NCBI RefSeq assembly: GCF_017094505.1
Contig: NZ_CP064787.1
Location: 62,001-126,000 of the forward strand
Direction of reading: 5' to 3'
Length of the DNA stretch: 64,000 nucleotides
From: Halapricum desulfuricans
GTDB taxonomy: Archaea; Halobacteriota; Halobacteria; Halobacteriales; Haloarculaceae
The notes under the pieces are model-generated. The model did no database searches, was not told where the DNA came from, and worked only from the letters and a program-made list of their open reading frames with translations. Shown one piece after another: positions 50,305-59,942 of the stretch. The position numbers and the translations under genes are program-made. The stretch's first letter is position 1. Each line of letters opens with the position of its first letter.

Positions 50305-50907
50305 ATGGACGAGAAGACCGAACAGTTACGCGATATCTTCGTCGACGTCGCCGGCGAGGAGACGGTCACCGAGCGCCAGCAGGAGGGCCGGGGGTCGCTG
50401 TCGGACGGCGACGACGAGCGGATCGCCCAGCGGTTGATCGAGGTCATCGAGGACATGCGCGAGCGCTACGACTTCGAGACCGACTGTGACGACCGGACGC
50501 TGGCGGCGATCGTCAGGGGGTTCTACGAGGGGGAGAGCGACGGGACGCTCGCCGAGAAACTCGATCTCGATCCGGAGACGGTCTTCCGAGCGCGGATGGA
50601 CCTGCAGTTGGTCGATGACAGCGACGCCGACGCCCCGTTCTCGATGGCGACGCTCCGGGACCTGCTGGCCGAGGACGCAGACGGCGAGACGATCGCGGCC
50701 GAACTCGACGCCGACCGCGAGACGATCGAGCGCTTCAGCCGGGTCGCGGCCGCTCAGAACCGAGCCCGGCGGACGAGCCACCGGTTCAGGACCGCCTTCG
50801 AGGAGGTGCTGACCGACGTCGACCTCTCGATTCAGCTGACCGAGGGCGTCAAGGAGGACGGCCTCGAGGACGCCACCGAGGACATCGAGACCGACCTGTC
50901 GATGTGA
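50305..50907 (+). CDS. Conditioned-medium-induced protein 4-like (HTH-containing)
   Basis: The 200-aa acidic protein has two weak helix-turn-helix patterns, GFYEGESDGTLAEKLDLDPE and LLAEDADGETIAAELDADRE. This arrangement is known from haloarchaeal conditioned-medium-induced protein 4. It may bind DNA or sense growth state; direct evidence is lacking. The ATG at 50305 is chosen by homologous length. Confidence 0.7.
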   Translation: MDEKTEQLRDIFVDVAGEETVTERQQEGRGSLSDGDDERIAQRLIEVIEDMRERYDFETDCDDRTLAAIVRGFYEGESDGTLAEKLDLDPETVFRARMDLQLVDDSDADAPFSMATLRDLLAEDADGETIAAELDADRETIERFSRVAAAQNRARRTSHRFRTAFEEVLTDVDLSIQLTEGVKEDGLEDATEDIETDLSM

Positions 50908-50971
50908 CGATCGGGAGCGTGACGGGGAGTCCCGGCGGAGGTTTATATTCGAATCCGCCACCACGCGTGGT

Positions 50972-51628
50972 ATGCACGCGTTTCGTGACGTGGCGACGGC
51001 GGCCTACTGCCCGCGGAAACTCTACTATCGGCGGCGCGATCCGGACGTCGGCGAGTCGATCCCCGACCGCGTTCGGGACCGTCGGGAACTGGCGTTCGAG
51101 TACGACCGGCTTGTGACCGACGACGCCGCGCTGCGGGCCGCGCCGATCGAGGTGACGCCGACGACCTTCCGGTCCCGGATCGGCTGTCACAGGGCCGGGC
51201 TGGACGCCTGGGACGAACTCGCCGACCCGCCGGCCAGCGATGTCGTGCTCGAAGGGAAAGACGCTCGCGGTATCGCTCACAAGGTACTGGAGACGCCGCT
51301 GGCCCCGTCGCTGGTCTTCACTGGGCGCCCGCCCGAACAGGGCGTCTGGGAGCCGCAGTCGGTGCGTCTCGTCGCGGCCGCGCTGGCGCTGTCGTGGGAA
51401 CGCGAACGGTCGGTCGAGCGCGCCTTCGCGGAGTACCCGGCCTACGGCGTGATCCGCGAGATCGAACTCTCGGCGCGGCGACGGTCGCAGTACCGGGCCG
51501 CGCTCCGGACCGCCGAGTCGATCGACGGGCCGCCGAAACGGACCGAGAACCGCGAGAAGTGTCAGGCCTGCGAGTACCGCGAGGGATGCGGCGTCAAGAC
51601 GCGGTCGCTGCGGACGCTTCTCGGGTGA
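50972..51628 (+). CDS. Cas4-like PD-(D/E)XK family protein without CRISPR context
   Basis: In this 218-aa protein the N-terminal Cys13 in AYCPRKLYYRRR and the C-terminal CQACEYREGC form the iron-sulfur cluster set of the Cas4/AddB-type nucleases. The middle part is divergent, and the D, E and K active-site residues are not obvious to me. No cas genes or CRISPR repeats are in the window, so this is probably the free-standing haloarchaeal Cas4-like group. Its role may be in DNA processing. Confidence 0.72.
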   Translation: MHAFRDVATAAYCPRKLYYRRRDPDVGESIPDRVRDRRELAFEYDRLVTDDAALRAAPIEVTPTTFRSRIGCHRAGLDAWDELADPPASDVVLEGKDARGIAHKVLETPLAPSLVFTGRPPEQGVWEPQSVRLVAAALALSWERERSVERAFAEYPAYGVIREIELSARRRSQYRAALRTAESIDGPPKRTENREKCQACEYREGCGVKTRSLRTLLG

Positions 51629-51660
51629 CATGCGCCGAAGGGCAGTCCACCCGTTCAGTA

Positions 51661-52032
51661 TCACCCGGCGTCGATCACGTCGGTGATGTTCCCGCCCCGG
51701 TAGTGGTTTCTGGCCTGGATCGCGAAGACGGCCGCCAGGGCGAGCTGGGCGCCGCCCAGTACCGAATCGCCGGCCGACAGCGTCCAGGCTCCGAGGACGG
51801 CCATCCCGCCACCGACGAGCGCCGTTCCGATCCCGACGAGCTGATACCAGGCGAGCCCGGCCACGTCGAGGTCCTCGCCGGCGGCGATCCAGCCGGCGCC
51901 GCCGAGCGCCCACAGCGCGAGCGCGGCGAACACGGGCGCGCTGGCTCCCGCACCCGCCAGCAGCGACGCAGCGAGGAGGAGCGAAATGAGGACCGTGCCG
52001 CCGCCGACGGCGGTGAGCGATCGTCGATGCAC
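51661..52032 (-). CDS. Four-helix membrane protein of unknown function
   Basis: The 123-aa protein has four hydrophobic segments (about 7-30, 33-52, 62-85, 90-108), Gly- and Ala-rich, with a short polar end NHYRGGNITDVIDAG. No catalytic residues are visible. It follows the tsaC gene on the same strand. Confidence 0.65.
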   Translation of the reverse strand: MHRRSLTAVGGGTVLISLLLAASLLAGAGASAPVFAALALWALGGAGWIAAGEDLDVAGLAWYQLVGIGTALVGGGMAVLGAWTLSAGDSVLGGAQLALAAVFAIQARNHYRGGNITDVIDAG

Positions 52033-52080
52033 GGGTGTCCGTTGTTCGCGGCGATCGTAACTAGGTGTCGATCCGCGGTG

Positions 52081-52659
52081 CTATCGGTCGGCCAGCCACG
52101 CCTCGATCGCGTCCGCGTCGGGGCCGCGGCGGTAGATCTCGCCGGCCTCGACGTCGACGACCGTGCTTCCGGTCCCGCCGGTCTCGCCGCCGTCGAGAAC
52201 GACCGCGGCCGAGTCGGTGATCGAATCGAGGTCGGCGACGCGCCGGGCGCTGGGCCGGCCGCTGACGTTCGCGCTCGTGGCCGTGATCGGCGCGACCCGT
52301 TCCAGCAGGTCGAGCGCGAGCGGATGGTCGGGCACGCGGATCCCGACCTGCTCGCGGCCCGCAGTGAGGACGTCCGGGACCATCTCGCGGCGCTCGACCA
52401 GCACCGTCACCGGCCCGGGGAGGAACTCGTGCATGAACGCCCGCTCGGTCGCGGTCGGCGCGGTGTACTCGATCGCGGCGTGCAGGTCGGGAACGGCCAT
52501 CGAGATCGGCTCCTCGCGGTCGCGCCCCTTCGCTGCGAACACCCGCTCGACGGCGTCGGGATCGAGCGCGTCCGCGCCAAGTCCGTAGACGGTCTCGGTC
52601 GGGTAGACGACCAGTTCGCCGGCTTCGATCGCCTCGACGGCCGCTTCGAGGTCGCTCAT
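52081..52659 (-). CDS. tsaC: L-threonylcarbamoyladenylate synthase (Sua5/YrdC/TsaC)
   Basis: This 192-aa YrdC domain has the motifs [28 protein letters not shown] and [14 protein letters not shown], which bind ATP, bicarbonate and threonine. It makes threonylcarbamoyl-AMP for the t6A37 modification of tRNA. No Sua5 C-terminal domain is present. Divergent from pyrE. Confidence 0.93.
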   Translation of the reverse strand: MSDLEAAVEAIEAGELVVYPTETVYGLGADALDPDAVERVFAAKGRDREEPISMAVPDLHAAIEYTAPTATERAFMHEFLPGPVTVLVERREMVPDVLTAGREQVGIRVPDHPLALDLLERVAPITATSANVSGRPSARRVADLDSITDSAAVVLDGGETGGTGSTVVDVEAGEIYRRGPDADAIEAWLADR

Positions 52660-52798
52660 CGTTCGCCCGTGGGCGTCTCGCGGACAAAAGGTCGCCGGTG
52701 ACGGCAGCCGGTGTCCGTGTCTGACAGTCGGACTCGGGCGGGACGACCCCGAGCGCGAATCCGATGGGTATTACCGAAGCGCTGGCACACTCGACAGT

Positions 52799-53326
52799 AT
52801 GGACACCCAGCGACTCATCGACGCGTTGCGCGAGACCGAGGCGGTCCGTTTCGGCGAGTTCGAACTCTCCCACGGCGGGACCAGCGACTACTACGTCGAC
52901 AAGTACGTCTTCGAGACCGACCCGACGAGCCTGTCGCTGATCGCCGAGGCCTTCGCCGAGTCGCTCGGCGACGGCGATACCAAACTCGCCGGGGTCGCGC
53001 TGGGCGCGGTCCCGCTGGTCGCGGTCACGAGCGTCGAGACCGGCCGGCCGTACGTCATCGCGCGCAAGCAGCGCAAGGAGTACGGCACCACGAACCTGAT
53101 CGAGGGCGACCTCGAGGCGGGCGAGGAGGTCGTCATCATCGAGGACATCGCCACCACGGGTCAGAGCGCGATCGACGCCGCCGAGGCGCTGCGCGAGGCC
53201 GGGGCCGTCGTCGAGCGCGTGCTCGTCGTCGTCGACCGCGAGGAGGGCGCGGCCGCAAACCTCGCCGAACACGACCTCCGACTGGAGGCGCTGGTGACCG
53301 CCTCCGAGCTGCTGGCCGATCGGTGA
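52799..53326 (+). CDS. pyrE: Orotate phosphoribosyltransferase
   Basis: This 175-aa PRTase has the orotate-family PRPP motif [18 protein letters not shown] (about 110-127), the substrate loop RKQRKEYGT and an early [14 protein letters not shown]. It converts orotate to OMP in pyrimidine synthesis. The length is normal for archaeal PyrE. Confidence 0.95.
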   Translation: MDTQRLIDALRETEAVRFGEFELSHGGTSDYYVDKYVFETDPTSLSLIAEAFAESLGDGDTKLAGVALGAVPLVAVTSVETGRPYVIARKQRKEYGTTNLIEGDLEAGEEVVIIEDIATTGQSAIDAAEALREAGAVVERVLVVVDREEGAAANLAEHDLRLEALVTASELLADR

Positions 53327-53394
53327 TCGGGACTGTCGCTCGTTGTCGCTAGACACATTCGAGCGCTCGATACGCACTGTCCGGGTGCCCTCAG

Positions 53395-55263
53395 TCAGGC
53401 GCCTCGCTCGACACCGTCGAACTCGAAACGCGCGCCGCCCGCTTCGGAGTCGGTGACCGAGACCGACCAGCCGTGGGCCTGCGCGATCGTCGAGACGATG
53501 TACAGCCCGTAGCCGGTCCCGTCCGGGGCCTGCGAGTAGCCCATCTCGAAGACCTTCTCGCGGACGTCCGGCTCGATCCCCTGGCCGTCGTCGGCGACGT
53601 AAAACCCGCCATCATGGATCCCGACCCGAACGGTCGCGTCCGGGCGGCCGTGGTCGATCGCGTTGCGAAAGAGGTTCTCGAGCAACTCGGTCAGGCGTTC
53701 GCGGTCGGCCACGACCGTCGGCGCGTCCCCGACGACCAGTTCCGCGTCGGGCGTCTCGACGACGCACCAGGCGTCACGCGCGGCGGCGTCGAGTCCGACG
53801 GGCTCGGGTTCGCCGACGATCCGGCCCCGCCGGGCCAGCATCAACAGCGCTTCGATGAGATGTCCCATCCGATCGAGCGCGTTGTCGATCCGCTCGACGT
53901 GCTCGGAGTCGGTTTCCTCGGCGAGCAACTCCGCCGAAGCGCTGGCGACGTGCAGCGGGTTGCGCAGGTCGTGGCTGACGATGCTGGCGAACTCCTCGAG
54001 ACGCTCGTTCTGCCGGGCGAGTTCGCGCTCGCGGTCGGCACGATCCAGCGCCGCCGCCAGACTCGACGCCAGGATGTTCGCCAGATCGATGCCGAACTCG
54101 GTGAACGTGTCGGCGTCGGCGGCGAACCCGAGCGCGCCGTGACCCTCGATCGGGAGGACCGCGACCGAGATGCCCTGCTCGTCGGTGAACTCTTCGGTCG
54201 CGCCACCCTCAGTCGTCAGATATCGCGGTTGCCCGGTCTCGATCACCTGCTCGAAGCGACCGCGGTAGGTCCCAAACAGCGAGTCACCACCGTCGATCGA
54301 CAGCGGTTCGAGTCCGTCCGCCGAGTCCTCGAGGACGACCTGAATCCGGGAGACGACAGGAATGTCATCGGTCAGTCGCATCGCCGCGCGACCGATCTCG
54401 GCTTTCGATTCCATGCGGACGAGCCGTTCAGTCGCCGCGTGGACCTCCCGGACCATGTACTCTTTGCGCTTCTCGTCGGTCACGTCGCGGCTCGACCCGA
54501 CGATCCCGATCGGCTCGCCCGCCTCGTCGTATCGCGGGGCTTTCGTGATCGAGACCCACCTGTCGCGCCCCTGCTCGTCGACGTAGTGTTCGATCCGCTC
54601 GACGTCCGGTTCGCCGCTCGCGAGCAGCGCTTGCTCCTCTCGGTAGGTCTGTCTCGCGGTCTCCGGGTCCAGAATGTCGTAGTCCGTGAGGCCGGCGATC
54701 TGGGACCGGGTGAGCCCGAACTCCTCGGCCGTCGCCGCGCTGGCTCCCTCGAACCGACCGACGTCGTCTTTCAGATAGAGCTGATGGGGATAGTACTCGA
54801 ACAGGGATTCGAGCAGTTCGGCGTCAGTCGGCGGATCGACTTCCATGCCCGCGGCGCTTCGAAGCTGGCGATAGACGAGTTCCGGCGCTTCGGGGATCCC
54901 CTTGATCGTGTCGATCCCCCGTTCGAGCGCCGCCTTCAGGCGGTCGTTGTCCCAGTTGTAGTCGTAGACGGCCACTGGCGTCTCCGACAGCGCCTCGCGT
55001 ACTCGCTGGTAGGCGTCGATGCCGTCGATCGCGGGTTCGTGTTCGCCTTCTTGCGCTCCGAGGACGACCACGAGGTCGACGCGCTCGGCCCGTGCCGTCT
55101 CGACGGCGTCGGAGACTGACGGCTCCGACTGCACCTCGATGGGCTCTGGGAACGCCGTGAGCGTCTCGAGGACGGAGTCGACCCGTCCGTCCGGATCGAC
55201 GAACAGCGCGTGTAACGTCCCGGCCGACGGCTCGACACCCATCTGTACGTCGATGTTTCGCAT
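53395..55263 (-). CDS. PAS-GAF sensor histidine kinase with receiver-like N-terminus
   Basis: The 622-aa protein has an N-terminal domain like a degenerate receiver (about 15-130: LHALFVDPDGRV, LVVVLGAQEG) without a clear phospho-Asp. A PAS domain follows (about 145-270, ending GSSRDVTDEKRK), then a GAF domain (about 275-410), HisKA with the His of IVSHDLRNPLH, and HATPase with NLFRNAIDHG, ADDGQGIEP and GTGYGLYIVSTI. It is soluble. The input is unknown. Confidence 0.88.
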   Translation of the reverse strand: MRNIDVQMGVEPSAGTLHALFVDPDGRVDSVLETLTAFPEPIEVQSEPSVSDAVETARAERVDLVVVLGAQEGEHEPAIDGIDAYQRVREALSETPVAVYDYNWDNDRLKAALERGIDTIKGIPEAPELVYRQLRSAAGMEVDPPTDAELLESLFEYYPHQLYLKDDVGRFEGASAATAEEFGLTRSQIAGLTDYDILDPETARQTYREEQALLASGEPDVERIEHYVDEQGRDRWVSITKAPRYDEAGEPIGIVGSSRDVTDEKRKEYMVREVHAATERLVRMESKAEIGRAAMRLTDDIPVVSRIQVVLEDSADGLEPLSIDGGDSLFGTYRGRFEQVIETGQPRYLTTEGGATEEFTDEQGISVAVLPIEGHGALGFAADADTFTEFGIDLANILASSLAAALDRADRERELARQNERLEEFASIVSHDLRNPLHVASASAELLAEETDSEHVERIDNALDRMGHLIEALLMLARRGRIVGEPEPVGLDAAARDAWCVVETPDAELVVGDAPTVVADRERLTELLENLFRNAIDHGRPDATVRVGIHDGGFYVADDGQGIEPDVREKVFEMGYSQAPDGTGYGLYIVSTIAQAHGWSVSVTDSEAGGARFEFDGVERGA

Positions 55264-55348
55264 CCCCTACAAAAAATGCTGCCGTGCGAATATCACAGCC
55301 GAGAACGACAACACGCAATCAGGTACGGCCGACAACGGGGGCGAGCGA

Positions 55349-56938
55349 TCACTCGCCGTTGTCGAGCGAGATGTGCGTCGCCTCGATGATGCGGTCGTCG
55401 TCGTTGAGCTCTTCCAGCAGGTCCTCGCCCGGCGCGCTATCGAGGTTGTAGACGGTCAGGGCCTCGCCGCCGCGGGACTGTCGGTTGTTGAACATGCCCG
55501 CGATATTGATGTCGTACTCGCCCATGACCGAGCCGATGTACCCGATGACGCCGGGCTCGTCGCGGTTGCGCACCACGAGCATGTGGCCGTGGGGAATCGC
55601 TTCCACGCGGTAGCCCTGGATGCGGACGATCCGCGGGTCGTCGTCGGAGAACTGCGTGCCATCGACGGTGACGGTGTGCTCGCCGTCGCTGACCTCGACG
55701 GTCACGAGGTTGTTGAAGTCCTCGACCTGTCGGGTCTTCGACTCGGTGACCTCGACGCCGCGCTCCTCGGCGATGCGCTCGGCGTTGATCGCGTTGGCCT
55801 GCCACTCCAGTGGCGAGAACACGCCCTGCAGGGCGCTGGCGGTCACGACGTCGACGTTCTCCTCGGCGATGTCCCCGGTGTAGGTGATCTCGACCGATTC
55901 GACGTGGCCGCCGAGCAACTGCATCGCGACCTTGCCGGCGGTCTCGGCGATCTTGACGTACGGTCGAATCACCGGGTAGACGCCCTCGCCGGCCGAGGGG
56001 GCGTTAACCGCGTTGGTGACGATGTCGCCGTCGAACGCCGCGAGGATCTGATCGGCGATGCTGATCGAGACGTTCTGTTTCGCCGACTCGCTGCTGGCGG
56101 CGATGTGCGGCGTCACGATCACGTTCTCGGCCGCGAGCAGCGGGTTGTCCGGCTCGACCGGTTCGCTGTCGAAGACGTCGACGGCCGCCCCGTGGAGGGT
56201 TCCGTCCTCGACTGCTTCTGCGAGGGCCGACTCGTCGACGAGCCCGCCGCGTGCGCAGTTGATCAGGTAGCCGTCCTCGAGTTTCGACAGCAGTTCCTCG
56301 TCGACGAAATGCTCCGTCTCGGCCGTCTTCGGCGTGTGCAGCGTGACGAAGTCCGCCCTCTCGAAGCAGGTCTCGATGTCGTCGACCAGCTCGGCGCCCA
56401 GCTGTCGGGCCCGCTCCTCGCTGAGATACGGATCGTAGGCGACCAGATCCATCTCCAGGTTGCCGAGGCGCTTGGCCACCTCCTGACCGATCCGGCCGAG
56501 CCCGACGACGCCCAGCGTCTTGCCGTTGAACTCCGACCCGAGGATGTCGCCTTTCGCCCAGTAGCCGTCTTTCAGCAGCATGTGGCCCTGTGGGATTTTG
56601 CGGCCGGCGGCGAACGCCAGCGCGATGGTGTGCTCGGCGGTCGCCCGGACGTTGCTCTCGGGTGCATTTGCGACGACGACTCCGCGGTCTGTCGCCGCCT
56701 CGACGTCGACGTTGTCGACGCCGATGCCCGCGCGCCCGACGACGACCAGTTCGGGCGCGGCGTCGAGCAGTTCCTCGTCGACGGTCGTCCCCGACCGGAC
56801 GATCAGTGCGTGTGCGTCGGCGACGGTCTCGAGCAGCGCCTCGCGGTCGGCGTCCGTGGCCAGTTCGATGTCGTGGCCCGCCTGGCGCAACCGTGCCAGC
56901 CCCGCGTCGTCGACGGCGTCCGTAACTACGACGTTCAT
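55349..56938 (-). CDS. serA: D-3-phosphoglycerate dehydrogenase
   Basis: This 529-aa long-form SerA has an NAD-binding domain with GLGRIGQEVA, catalytic region RGGLVDE and VTPHIAASS, an intervening ASB domain (about 325-450) and a C-terminal ACT domain (about 455-529) for serine feedback. It oxidises 3-phosphoglycerate, the first step of serine synthesis. The ATG at 56938 (MNVVVTDAVDD) is chosen over an upstream in-frame codon. Confidence 0.93.
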   Translation of the reverse strand: MNVVVTDAVDDAGLARLRQAGHDIELATDADREALLETVADAHALIVRSGTTVDEELLDAAPELVVVGRAGIGVDNVDVEAATDRGVVVANAPESNVRATAEHTIALAFAAGRKIPQGHMLLKDGYWAKGDILGSEFNGKTLGVVGLGRIGQEVAKRLGNLEMDLVAYDPYLSEERARQLGAELVDDIETCFERADFVTLHTPKTAETEHFVDEELLSKLEDGYLINCARGGLVDESALAEAVEDGTLHGAAVDVFDSEPVEPDNPLLAAENVIVTPHIAASSESAKQNVSISIADQILAAFDGDIVTNAVNAPSAGEGVYPVIRPYVKIAETAGKVAMQLLGGHVESVEITYTGDIAEENVDVVTASALQGVFSPLEWQANAINAERIAEERGVEVTESKTRQVEDFNNLVTVEVSDGEHTVTVDGTQFSDDDPRIVRIQGYRVEAIPHGHMLVVRNRDEPGVIGYIGSVMGEYDINIAGMFNNRQSRGGEALTVYNLDSAPGEDLLEELNDDDRIIEATHISLDNGE

Positions 56939-57034
56939 GTCTGACGTGACTTCCCCGCCCGGCATAACGCTTGCCAAACGGCGCTCGCAGGTGGCGGCGT
57001 CGATCGGCGCCAAACGGGCGGACAGCAGTCGCTG

Positions 57035-57664
57035 TCAGCGCCCGCGCCGTCCCTTCGTCTGTCTGTAATCTCGATCCAGAATCCCGAGCAGGTGCTCGAT
57101 CAGCGCCTCGGTCTCGGCGTCGGTCTGTTCGCGCGGTTCGATCATGGGAACGATCTCGAACCCGCGTCCGCGGACCGTGCTCGCGTGTTCGGCCTCGACG
57201 TCGAACTCCTCGGCGCTGCGAGTGGTGTACTCCCAGGCCAGCGCCTCCAGGGCGTGCTGGCCGGCGGCGACGATGATCTCGGGGTTGATCATCCGCAGTT
57301 CGCTCGTCAGATACGGCTCGCAGGCGCTGAACTCCTCGTCGGTCGGCCCCCGATCGGGATGGTGACACCGCGCGGCGTAAGTCAGCACGGCGTTGTCCAG
57401 TTCGGGCTCGGTCGTCTCCGGCGGCGAGTCGGTGAACCCCGTCTCGCGGAGGATCTCGAGGGTCGTCTTGCGGTCGGCTCCCATGAATGGGATCCCGACC
57501 TCGTCGGCTCCGGCGTCGGGGTAGCCGCCGACGAAGGCGAACTCCGCGCTCACGTCGCCGTAGCCGTGGACGACCTGCGATCGGCTCTCGGCCAGTTCGG
57601 GACAGTTCTGACACGACTCGTCCATCCCGAAGGGGTTGTACGGGGACTCCTGGTTCGCGTCCAT
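57035..57664 (-). CDS. Uracil-DNA glycosylase-superfamily protein
   Basis: This 209-aa protein shows the UDG fold: SCQNCPELAESRSQVVHGYG, then FAFVGGYPDAGADEVGIPFMG in place of the GEAPG motif, NAVLTYAARCHHPDRGPT as the middle motif and PEIIVAAGQHALEAL. It is related to family 4/5 UDGs but with a changed active-site loop (GGYPDAGADE) and only two of the usual Fe-S Cys near the N-terminus. It probably excises uracil or an oxidised base, but catalysis is not certain. Confidence 0.78.
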   Translation of the reverse strand: MDANQESPYNPFGMDESCQNCPELAESRSQVVHGYGDVSAEFAFVGGYPDAGADEVGIPFMGADRKTTLEILRETGFTDSPPETTEPELDNAVLTYAARCHHPDRGPTDEEFSACEPYLTSELRMINPEIIVAAGQHALEALAWEYTTRSAEEFDVEAEHASTVRGRGFEIVPMIEPREQTDAETEALIEHLLGILDRDYRQTKGRRGR

Positions 57665-57754
57665 ACGCCCGTGTCCGTCCGAACGGGCAAAACAGGCCCG
57701 GTCGCGGTGATTTCCGCTCCACAGATTCTTGTCGATCGATTCCTAACGAGCGGT

Positions 57755-57988
57755 ATGGTCGACGCTCTCGCACCGTCCGAACTGCTGAACGTGCGGCGAC
57801 TCGCCCGGTTTGGCTACCTCGGGCTGTTCGTCGTCGTAGCGTATTTCACGCCGCTGTTCGAGCAGTATCCACCGCTGCAGTGGCTCGGAATCGCCGGGCT
57901 CCTGATCGTCTTCTTCGACGCGATCGTCTGCGCGCGGCGACGCTGGCGCGAGCTCAGAGAGCAACTCGACGAGCCGGAGCCGAGCTAG
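57755..57988 (+). CDS. Small two-helix membrane protein
   Basis: The 77-aa protein starts MVDALAPSELLNVRRLARFG, has two hydrophobic segments (about 19-36 and 42-58) and a basic-acidic tail RRRWRELREQLDEPEPS. No known domain. It is divergent from the UDG-like gene and convergent with aroC. Confidence 0.65.
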   Translation: MVDALAPSELLNVRRLARFGYLGLFVVVAYFTPLFEQYPPLQWLGIAGLLIVFFDAIVCARRRWRELREQLDEPEPS

Positions 57989-58005
57989 ACTATCTCAGGG
58001 CTGCA

Positions 58006-59247
58006 CTACTCCTCGTCGACGGTCTCGGCGTGCGTGTCGGCGTCGTCGGGATCGTTGACCGGACTCGAGGGGTGGTAGTCGGTGTCGTACTCGCCGGGCC
58101 GGTCGTCCAGCCGGTCGGGGTTGATCCGCCCGCCGAGCAGCATGAAGTCGAGCACCGTGCTGTACAAAAGCGCCTCGACGACCGGGACCGCCCGCGGCGG
58201 CAGCGTCGGGTCGTGGCGGCCGACGACCTGGATCTCCTTGCGCTCGCCGGTCTCCCAGTCGACGGTCTCCTGCCTTTTCGGGATCGAGACCGGCGGATGC
58301 CAGCTCACCTCGCCGTAGATGGGGTCGCCGGTCGTGATCCCGCCCTGGATCCCGCCGTGGTCGTTGCCGACGGGCGTCGGGTCGCCTCGCGGCTCGTCGC
58401 CGCTCGACGGTTCCGAGTCGCTTCGCGACTCGCCCTCGAATTCCCAGTCCTCGTTGTACTCGCTGCCGGCGGTCGTCCGGGCCTCGCGGCCGATCCCGTA
58501 CTCGAAGTCGTTGACCGCGGGGATCGAGTACATGAGCTGGGCCATCCGCGAAGGGAAGCTGTCGAACCGCGGCGCACCCAGTCCCCGCGGGACGCCGCGC
58601 ATCTCGAAGTAGATCGCGCCGCCGATGGAGTCGCCCTCTGTCTGGTACTGGTCGGCCAGCTCGCGCATCCGTTCGGCCGTCTCGGGGTGGGCGCACCGCA
58701 CCTCGTTCTCCTCGCTGTGCTCGAGCATCTGCTCGAAGGAGACCTCGGGGGCCTCGACGTCGCCCAGCTGGCAGACGTGGGCCTTGATCCGGACGTCGTA
58801 CTCGCTCTGTTCGAGCACCTGCTTCGCGATCGCGCCGGCAGCGACCCAGTTGACCGTCTCGCGGGCCGACGAACGGCCGCCGCCGCCCCAGTTTCTGGTG
58901 CCGAACTTCGCCGAGTAGGTGAAATCGCCGTGGCTGGGCCGGGGCGCGGTGACGAACGGTTCGTACTTGCCAGAGCGGGCGTCCTTGTTCTGGATGACCA
59001 TCCCGATCGGCGTCCCCGTCGTGTAGCCGTCCTGCAGGCCCGACTTGATCGAGACGGCGTCCGGCTCGTCTCGCGAGGTCGTGATCATCGACTGACCCGG
59101 CTTGCGCCGGTCGAGGTCCTTCTGGATGTCGTCCTCGTCGAGCTCGACGCCCGCCGGCACGCCCGAGACGGTACACCCCATCGCCTCGCCGTGGCTCTCC
59201 CCGTAGGTCGTCACTTCGAAGAGCCGACCGAAGCTGTTGCCGTTCAT
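58006..59247 (-). CDS. aroC: Chorismate synthase with acidic insertion
   Basis: This 413-aa enzyme has the family motifs GESHGEAMGCTVSGVPAG, RPSHGDFTYSAKFG, RSSARET and GNDHGGIQGGITTG. It converts EPSP to chorismate, using reduced FMN. The stretch around residues 275-300 (ESRSDSEPSSGDEPRGD) is an acidic insertion compared with non-halophilic enzymes; its DNA contains a 17-bp hairpin (58425-58441). The ATG at 59247 is in the expected place. Confidence 0.95.
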   Translation of the reverse strand: MNGNSFGRLFEVTTYGESHGEAMGCTVSGVPAGVELDEDDIQKDLDRRKPGQSMITTSRDEPDAVSIKSGLQDGYTTGTPIGMVIQNKDARSGKYEPFVTAPRPSHGDFTYSAKFGTRNWGGGGRSSARETVNWVAAGAIAKQVLEQSEYDVRIKAHVCQLGDVEAPEVSFEQMLEHSEENEVRCAHPETAERMRELADQYQTEGDSIGGAIYFEMRGVPRGLGAPRFDSFPSRMAQLMYSIPAVNDFEYGIGREARTTAGSEYNEDWEFEGESRSDSEPSSGDEPRGDPTPVGNDHGGIQGGITTGDPIYGEVSWHPPVSIPKRQETVDWETGERKEIQVVGRHDPTLPPRAVPVVEALLYSTVLDFMLLGGRINPDRLDDRPGEYDTDYHPSSPVNDPDDADTHAETVDEE

Positions 59248-59311
59248 TGTTCTCCCGTGAGGGGCGGAGGCATTTGAAGCCTCCCACTTTTCGAGCGCGT
59301 CTCGTGAGACG

Positions 59312-59893
59312 TCAGTTGCCCTGAATCGCGTCGATGACCATCGCGGCGGCGACGATCGGCTCCTTGGGCACGTCGCTGGCGTCGTCGATCGTGATGTCGT
59401 AGGTGTCTTTCAGCGAGAACTGTCCGGAGATGTTTCCGACGTGGTCGCCGTCGAGGTCCGTGATCTCGTACTTGTGCGGGATCCAGCCGCCGAACGGGAC
59501 CACGTTCCGCGCGAGCGTCACCGCTGCGCCCCTGGAGTTGATCTCGGCGAGCTTTCGCTCGTCGCGGGCGTCGCGGATCTTCCAGGTGTCCTGAACGATC
59601 GAGTAGTCGTTGTCGAGTATCACGACGTCCTCTCCGGTCCGGGCGTCCGTCAGGACATAGTCGCCCGCGATGTCGATGATACCGCCCGCCTTGACGGTGA
59701 AGACCTCGTTGCCGTCGCCGTCGACGAAGGGGAACTCCTCTTTCATCTTGAGCATCTTCTGTTTGCCCCGCAACACGACGTCCCCGTCGGCGTCCTCGGC
59801 GCGGTACTTGTTGCGCACCAGCGACTGCACGACGGTGTAGCGGTCGTCTGTCAGGTCGATCCCCTCGATCGCGTACTCCCCACGCTGACTCAT
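59312..59893 (-). CDS. LURP-one/Tubby-like (scramblase-fold) protein
   Basis: The 193-aa protein has a beta-barrel pattern with RGKQKMLKMKEEFPFVDGDG, VFTVKAGGIIDIAGDYVLTD and EINSRGAAVTLARNVVPFG, matching the LURP-one-related/scramblase superfamily. The barrel encloses a buried helix in family structures. No membrane segment is seen. Archaeal roles are unknown. Confidence 0.75.
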   Translation of the reverse strand: MSQRGEYAIEGIDLTDDRYTVVQSLVRNKYRAEDADGDVVLRGKQKMLKMKEEFPFVDGDGNEVFTVKAGGIIDIAGDYVLTDARTGEDVVILDNDYSIVQDTWKIRDARDERKLAEINSRGAAVTLARNVVPFGGWIPHKYEITDLDGDHVGNISGQFSLKDTYDITIDDASDVPKEPIVAAAMVIDAIQGN

Positions 59894-59942
59894 GATCGCA
59901 CTGTCACAGAAACCCGATTTAAATCCATTGGTTCGTTCCCGA

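Noticed and set aside
50972-51628. Evidence for a CRISPR-Cas locus
   Set aside because: Only the Cas4-like gene is present; no repeats, cas1, cas2 or effector genes were seen on either side.
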